DNA from: UBA5336 sp038745855
Lineage (GTDB): Bacteria > Pseudomonadota > Alphaproteobacteria > Caulobacterales > Hyphomonadaceae
Direction: 5' to 3'
Length of the DNA: 64,000 bases
Assembly: GCA_038745855.1 (NCBI GenBank)
Contig: JBCDLC010000013.1
Location: forward strand, 1-64,000
The translations under genes were made by a program, and so were the position numbers. Below the pieces are notes generated by a model, which worked only from the letters and a program-made list of their open reading frames with translations, searched no databases and had not been told where the DNA came from. Of this stretch, positions 59,634 to 64,000 are shown one piece after another (within the stretch, counting starts at the first letter, position 1; the number at the start of each line of letters is the position of its first letter).

Positions 59634-61091
59634 TCAGGATGCCAGCGGCTCAGACACTCTGCCTGCGTGCGCGCTCAGTCTCTCTTCATGGCCCGAGGGC
59701 GTAACAGGGGCAATGGCCCCCTCCGGCAGCCCCCTGTCGAAGACCCGAACGGTGATCTGTTCTTTCGGCCGTGTCGTCAGCCGCGCGACGGGCCGGACAG
59801 CAGCAGGGTCCTCCACGGCAAAGTCAAAGCGCCGGGCCAGCCGTGCCAGGATCAGCGCGCTTTCGACCGCCGCAAACCCCGCGCCGATGCAGACCCGGGA
59901 TCCGTACCCAAAGGGCAGATACGTCCCAGGCCGCCGTGTCCGGTCAGACCCCGGGGCGAATCGGTCAGGGTCGAACACGTCCGGATGATCCCAGAGGGCA
60001 TGGTGGCGATGGATCGACCAGGGCGCGATCATCACCATGGCGCCCTTGCGGATCTTGTAGGGGCCGATCCGCGTAGCTTCGAGCGCAACGCGCGGAATAA
60101 AGGTAATCGGCGGATAGAGACGCAGCGCTTCCTTGAACACCGCGCGCGCAAACGGCATCGCCTTCACATGCTGCAACATGAGCGGTCCGCCCCCGCTCAC
60201 CGCCTCGATCTCCGCCCGCAGCCGCGCAAGGTGTTCAGGCGCTTGGGAGAGAATGTAGAAACACCAGGTCAGCGCGCTGGCGGTCGTCTCATGCCCGGCC
60301 AGGAAAAAGACGCCGAGCTGGTCGATCAATTCCTCCCGCGTGAACCGCTCGCCATCACCCGGGTCAGCGGTCTCGGAAATCACCGAGGCGATATCGTCAT
60401 AGCCATTGCCGCCCTCTTCCAGATGGGGGTCGAGCAAGGTGCCGATATGGCCGCGTATCCGCTGGCAGGCTGCAAGGACATCGGGCGGTTGCGGAATTTC
60501 GGTCCACGCCTTGCCCATGATCAAGCGGCGGATTTCCACATGCGCCACCGCGCGTTCAAACACGAGGAAATCCTCGAACACCTCCCGGGCAATCGAGGAT
60601 TCAAGCGATGTGGAGAAGACAGTCCGGCAGATGATATCGGCCGTAAGGTGGCTCATCGCCAGGTCAAGCGACACGGGTTCACCACGCGCTGCCTTGGCCT
60701 CGAGCGAGGTCTCATAATCATCAACGGCGCCGCGCATGGCCTTGAACGCCCGGTCAATCCTGAGCTGGGAGAAGGCAGGGTCCACCATCCGCCGCTGCCG
60801 CTGCCAGACCGGCCCAGAGGAGACGAAAAGCGAATTGCCCACGAGCGGTTCGAGCGCCCCGACCATCAGATCGCTCTTCGGAAAGATATCGGCATCGGTG
60901 ACCATCACCTGCTTCACGAGGTCCGGATCGTTCACGATCAGGATTTGCCGGCGCGAAACGCCAATGAAGCGGACAGGATCCCGGTAGGCGAAATCCGGGA
61001 GCAAGCTCAAAAGGTCACCGTCCCGCATTGCCGCAGACCGGATCAGCGCTGCAACCGCAGGAAGAGACCGTGGCCGAGGCGGGACAAACAT
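59634..61091 (-). CDS. Cytochrome P450
   Basis: A 485-aa P450. I-helix AGHETTAS, K-helix ExxR in FKEALRLYPP, heme-binding loop FGYGSRVCIGAGF with the axial Cys. The rest fits a bacterial soluble P450 (no N-terminal anchor). The location beside crt and bch genes makes carotenoid oxidation a candidate role, but this is inference; fatty-acid hydroxylation is as possible. AGGAGG lies five bases before the ATG. Divergent from the DUF2306-like gene, sharing a PpsR-like site. Confidence 0.9.
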   Translation of the reverse strand: MFVPPRPRSLPAVAALIRSAAMRDGDLLSLLPDFAYRDPVRFIGVSRRQILIVNDPDLVKQVMVTDADIFPKSDLMVGALEPLVGNSLFVSSGPVWQRQRRMVDPAFSQLRIDRAFKAMRGAVDDYETSLEAKAARGEPVSLDLAMSHLTADIICRTVFSTSLESSIAREVFEDFLVFERAVAHVEIRRLIMGKAWTEIPQPPDVLAACQRIRGHIGTLLDPHLEEGGNGYDDIASVISETADPGDGERFTREELIDQLGVFFLAGHETTASALTWCFYILSQAPEHLARLRAEIEAVSGGGPLMLQHVKAMPFARAVFKEALRLYPPITFIPRVALEATRIGPYKIRKGAMVMIAPWSIHRHHALWDHPDVFDPDRFAPGSDRTRRPGTYLPFGYGSRVCIGAGFAAVESALILARLARRFDFAVEDPAAVRPVARLTTRPKEQITVRVFDRGLPEGAIAPVTPSGHEERLSAHAGRVSEPLAS

Positions 61092-61109
61092 GACAGCCTC
61101 CTTGGCTTT

Positions 61110-61138
61110 ACATTTATATATGTCTAGTTTGCGAGACT
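61110..61138. promoter_or_regulatory. PpsR/CrtJ-like site between the P450 and DUF2306 genes
   Basis: ACA (61110-61112), exactly 8 bp, TGT (61121-61123), N12, ACT (61136-61138): one mismatch from the ACA-N8-TGT-N12-ACA layout of the crtE and bchC sites. It lies in the 68-bp gap between the divergent genes, suggesting both follow photosynthetic control. Confidence 0.45.
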
Positions 61139-61159
61139 ATTGCTGGAGTTGCAAGCGAC

Positions 61160-61921
61160 GTGACAATCGATTACCTCTTCCACGCGCTGATCATCTGTCA
61201 TATCGTGACAGGCACTATCGGATTGGTTGTATTCTGGATCCCGGTGCTCGGGCGCAAAGGCAGCCCGCTCCACCGCAAGGCAGGACGCATCTTTCTCTGG
61301 TCCATGCTCGCCACCGGCAGCTTCGCCGTCGGGATAAGCCTCTGCACCCTGTCCGCCCCTGTCGCAACCCACCCGCACCTTGCTCGCCACGAGGATTTCG
61401 GCGGCGCGGAGATGATCGCGGCCATCTTCGGCTGGATGATGCTCTACCTCGCAACACTCACCGTGACGCTGGCGTGGTACGGAAACCTCTCTGTCCGGCA
61501 CAAGCGGGACAGAGAGGCCTACAAGACGCCAACCAATTTCACCCTCCACGGGCTCCTGTTCGTCACATCCGCAATCTGTGCTGTCAAAGGGGTGCTCGTC
61601 GACATGCCCCTGATGATTGGCATCTCCGCGGTGGGATTCGCCACGGTCGGCACGAATCTCTGGTATCTCTACCGGCCGTCACCGGGCCCGATGGAATGGC
61701 TATTCGAGCATATCAAGGCACTCGTCGGCACCGGGATCTCCGTCTACACCGCCTTTTTCGCCTTTGGCGCCGTTCGCCTCCTGCCGGAAGCGGCGCTGAC
61801 ACCGGCGCTCTGGTCCGCCCCACTCCTGGTTGGGCTGTCCATCATTCTCTATCACCGCCGGTCAATTTCGGCGCTACAGAATCGGCGCCACCGGCAAAGC
61901 AGGCGCCCCGTCGCGAGCTGA
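61160..61921 (+). CDS. DUF2306-like multi-span membrane protein
   Basis: A 253-aa protein with seven or so hydrophobic segments (for example IICHIVTGTIGLVVFWIPVL, MLATGSFAVGISLCTLSAPV and GMMLYLATL-type stretches). The motif GSPLHRKAGRIFLWSM is the HRxxGR signature of DUF2306 proteins; EHIKALVGTGISVYTAFFAF lies near the end. Function unknown. Start is GTG 61160 with GGAG 11 bases upstream. It is not TspO, which occurs at a similar place in Rhodobacter clusters. In the crtF-bchC gap, plus strand. Confidence 0.75.
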   Translation: MTIDYLFHALIICHIVTGTIGLVVFWIPVLGRKGSPLHRKAGRIFLWSMLATGSFAVGISLCTLSAPVATHPHLARHEDFGGAEMIAAIFGWMMLYLATLTVTLAWYGNLSVRHKRDREAYKTPTNFTLHGLLFVTSAICAVKGVLVDMPLMIGISAVGFATVGTNLWYLYRPSPGPMEWLFEHIKALVGTGISVYTAFFAFGAVRLLPEAALTPALWSAPLLVGLSIILYHRRSISALQNRRHRQSRRPVAS

Positions 61922-62003
61922 CGACCAAGCCGCCTGGACCCGCTCACCGAGACAGTCGCTCTACTCGCAATACGAGCATTATTCCCCAGGCTGAGCTACT
62001 AAG

Positions 62004-62040
62004 TGTTTGACACTGCTTAATGTCAATTTATAGTGACACT
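62004..62040 (+). promoter_or_regulatory. PpsR/CrtJ-type tandem site and bchC promoter
   Basis: TGT-N12-ACA at 62021-62038 with an ACA half-site 8 bp upstream (62010-62012). The promoter TTGACA (62007-62012), 16 bp, TATAGT (62029-62034) overlaps it. From 62004 to 62038 it matches the crtE site in 24 of 35 bases. The predicted start of RNA (about 62041) is next to the ATG of bchC. Confidence 0.7.
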
Positions 62041-62041
62041 C

Positions 62042-63037
62042 ATGGTTGTCACGCTCGCCGAACCGTCTCGAGAATTCACGGGCCCTCAGTCAAAAGGCGC
62101 CCGCCAAACGCAGGCTGACGCGATTGTCTTGCACGGCGATCGGCAGGCGCACCTTGAGCCCCTGGCGCTCAAATCGCCGGCGGCGGGCGATGTTATCGTC
62201 AAGACCATTTGGAGCGGCGTGAGCACAGGCACCGAACGGCTGTTCTGGTCTGGCGAGATGCCGCCCTTTCCAGGCATGGGATATCCTCTGGTGCCGGGTT
62301 ATGAGGCTGTCGGACGTGTCGTCGAGAGCGACAGCCCAAGCCACAAGCCGGGAGACCTTGTCTTCGTACCCGGCGCAAACTGCTATGAGAACGCGTCGGG
62401 CCTCTTCGGCGCCAGCGCCTCAACCCTGATCGTCCCGGGTCATCGGGCGACACGCATTGATGGTGACGAGGATCCAAGCTGGAGCCTTCTTGCCCTCGCT
62501 GCCACCGCCCACCACGCCATTGAGCGCGGCGGCACGCCGGAATTGATCATCGGACACGGCGTTCTTGGACGGCTCGCTGCGCGCCTCACCCTCGCCCTCG
62601 ATGGCCCGCCTCCTACGGTTTGGGAGATCAGGCCCGAACGGATGGACGCTCAGGATTACGCCATCCTCGATCCACGCGACGACCCGAGAATGGATTATCG
62701 CACGATCATGGATTTGAGCGGCGATAGCCGTGTCATCGACACCGCGATCGCCCATGGCCAGAAACGGGTCTCGGTAACCCTCGCCGGTTTCTACCACGAC
62801 CGCCCCAGTTTCAATTTCCCACCGGCCTTCATCAAGGAAGCAACCCTGCACGTGGCAGCTGAGTGGACTGAGGCTGATCTCGCAGGGGTTCTGGATCTTG
62901 TCAGGCGAGGCCAGTTGTCCTTGGGCGGGCTGATTACGCACATCGATACGCCCGATAATGCCGACACGGCCTATCGCACGGCCTTCGAAGATCCAGCCTG
63001 CCTGAAACTCATCCTCGATTGGAGGCAGCGCCCATGA
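62042..63037 (+). CDS. bchC: 3-Hydroxyethyl bacteriochlorophyllide a dehydrogenase BchC
   Basis: 331 aa. Alcohol-dehydrogenase-like protein oxidising the 3-hydroxyethyl group of the bacteriochlorin ring. WSGVSTGTERLFWSGEMPPF and GMGYPLVPGYEAVGRV are BchC hallmarks. The usual protein starts about 20 residues later, but no other start codon is in frame except a GTG at 62033; I use ATG 62042. The predicted RNA start falls beside it, so the message may be leaderless. Overlaps bchX by ATGA, as in bchCXYZ operons. Confidence 0.92.
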   Translation: MVVTLAEPSREFTGPQSKGARQTQADAIVLHGDRQAHLEPLALKSPAAGDVIVKTIWSGVSTGTERLFWSGEMPPFPGMGYPLVPGYEAVGRVVESDSPSHKPGDLVFVPGANCYENASGLFGASASTLIVPGHRATRIDGDEDPSWSLLALAATAHHAIERGGTPELIIGHGVLGRLAARLTLALDGPPPTVWEIRPERMDAQDYAILDPRDDPRMDYRTIMDLSGDSRVIDTAIAHGQKRVSVTLAGFYHDRPSFNFPPAFIKEATLHVAAEWTEADLAGVLDLVRRGQLSLGGLITHIDTPDNADTAYRTAFEDPACLKLILDWRQRP

Positions 63038-64000
63038 CCATCCTGCTCGATCGCCGTTCAAAGTCCATCGCCGAGGCCGACACCGCCCTGCGCGAAGAAG
63101 CCAACATGGAGATCGAACCGCCTGAAACCGGTGAAGTCACCAAGGAAACCCAGATCATTGCCATCTATGGCAAGGGCGGCATCGGCAAGTCGTTTACCCT
63201 CGCCAATCTCAGCTACATGATGGCCCAACAGGGTAAGAAAGTCCTGCTCATCGGCTGCGATCCGAAGAGCGACACGACCTCCCTGCTCTTCGGCGGGAAA
63301 GCTTGCCCCACCATCATCGAAACATCCTCGAAGAAGAAGGATGCTGGTGAAGACGTCTCCATCTCGGATGTCTGCTTCAAGCGCGACGGCGTTTTCGCGA
63401 TGGAACTCGGCGGGCCGGAAGTCGGGCGCGGCTGCGGCGGGCGCGGCATCATCCACGGCTTTGAATTACTGGAGAAGCTCGGCTTCCACGAGTGGGATTT
63501 CGATTACGTCCTGCTGGACTTCCTGGGCGACGTGGTCTGCGGCGGCTTTGGCCTGCCGATCGCACGGGACATGTGCCAGAAAGTGATCGTCGTCGGATCG
63601 AATGATCTGCAGTCCCTTTATGTGGCCAACAATGTCTGCTCGGCGGTTGAATACTTCCGGCGCCTCGGCGGCAATGTCGGCGTCGCTGGCATGGTTGTGA
63701 ACAAGGATGACGGCACCGGCGAGGCCCATGCCTTCGCAACCAAGGTCGGCATCCCCATCCTGTCTGCCATCCCGGCCGATGAAGACATCCGCCGCAAGTC
63801 CGCCAACTACCAGATCGTGGGCCGGCCCGGTAGCCCGTGGGCGCCGCTGTTCGAAGAACTCGGCATGAATGTCGCGACCGCTCCCCCGATCCACCCCACA
63901 CCGCTCACCCAGGACGGCCTGCTCGACCTCTTCTCCGCTGAAGAAACCGGCGCTGACTGGGAACTCGAGCCAGCCACCATTGAAGACATGTGCGGCGTGG
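63034..64000 (+). CDS. bchX: Chlorophyllide a reductase iron protein subunit BchX (C-terminus cut off)
   Basis: Starts at ATG 63034 (ATGA overlap with bchC) and is open to the window end, 322 codons, against a usual length of about 333 residues. NifH-like protein: P-loop IYGKGGIGKSFTLANLSYMM, CDPKSDTTSLLFGG, and the two 4Fe-4S cysteines in VGRGCGGRGIIHGF and LGDVVCGGFGLPIARDM. Transfers electrons to the BchYZ complex for ring-B reduction of chlorophyllide a; bchY and bchZ should lie just to the right. Confidence 0.96.
   Translation, partial: MTILLDRRSKSIAEADTALREEANMEIEPPETGEVTKETQIIAIYGKGGIGKSFTLANLSYMMAQQGKKVLLIGCDPKSDTTSLLFGGKACPTIIETSSKKKDAGEDVSISDVCFKRDGVFAMELGGPEVGRGCGGRGIIHGFELLEKLGFHEWDFDYVLLDFLGDVVCGGFGLPIARDMCQKVIVVGSNDLQSLYVANNVCSAVEYFRRLGGNVGVAGMVVNKDDGTGEAHAFATKVGIPILSAIPADEDIRRKSANYQIVGRPGSPWAPLFEELGMNVATAPPIHPTPLTQDGLLDLFSAEETGADWELEPATIEDMCGV

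Noticed and set aside
59505..61127. 540-codon plus-strand frame over the P450 gene
   Set aside because: Antisense to a protein with all P450 motifs; its beginning lies in element copy B and it shows no domain.
1..64000. CRISPR arrays, rRNA or tRNA genes, IS transposases, att sites
   Set aside because: No regularly spaced direct repeats, no rRNA or tRNA signatures, and no transposase or integrase frame seen when reading both strands.

Overview
The window is GC-rich chromosomal DNA from an alphaproteobacterium that carries anoxygenic photosynthesis genes. Evidence for this is a carotenoid/bacteriochlorophyll block at the right end (crtC, crtD, crtE, crtF, bchC, bchX), the divK-pleD cell-cycle pair, a PodJ-like polar protein, an ATP12 chaperone and an SdhAF4-like protein, and CtrA-like boxes. 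A Caulobacterales- or Parvularculales-like stalked or budding lineage is my best guess; the exact taxon is inference. No rRNA, tRNA, IS element or CRISPR array was seen.

Region 1 (1-8.5 kb) is a fatty-acid beta-oxidation block on the minus strand. A long-chain-type acyl-CoA dehydrogenase, two tiny overlapping membrane proteins, a thiolase and a fused hydratase/dehydrogenase form one operon ending in a clear hairpin terminator. A second set (MerR regulator, DmdC-like acyl-CoA dehydrogenase, GNAT) lies upstream. The same 16-bp palindromic site precedes both sets, so the MerR protein probably controls both and itself.

Region 2 (8.5-29 kb) is housekeeping and cell-cycle: a giant PodJ-like protein, pdeM, purH, a CapD-like epimerase plus heparinase-like protein, rpe, a glycine-zipper lipoprotein, rsmB-htpX, SdhAF4, dinB-zapE, and divK-pleD with a CtrA-like box and a GANTC site in front. 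Region 3 (29-48 kb) holds oxyR with a GST-like gene, an acyl-CoA ligase, an AT-rich 673-aa orphan, an old yellow enzyme, parE, eno, an SDR, ATP12, a HAD phosphatase, two pseudouridine synthases flanking crcB, rarA and an IalB-like protein.

Region 4 (48-64 kb) starts with an RpoE/ChrR-type sigma/anti-sigma pair (singlet-oxygen stress in phototrophs), tldD, a DUF937 protein and a TetR/membrane pair. It then enters the photosynthesis cluster. crtDC run left, crtEF run right, and bchCX follow after a roughly 4.4-kb insert containing an ATP-grasp enzyme, a repeat copy, a cytochrome P450 and a DUF2306-like membrane protein. PpsR/CrtJ-type sites with the known 8-bp tandem spacing precede crtE and bchC; a one-mismatch version precedes the P450/DUF2306 pair.

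The most unusual structure is a dispersed element of about 600 bp present three times (16.3, 29.3 and 59.0 kb). The copies share a 5' leader, a fixed 24-nt gap to an ATG, a possible 133-144-aa ORF with a hydrophobic N-terminus, and a 3' hairpin with a constant stem and variable loop. The middle of each copy is strongly diverged. I do not recognise it.
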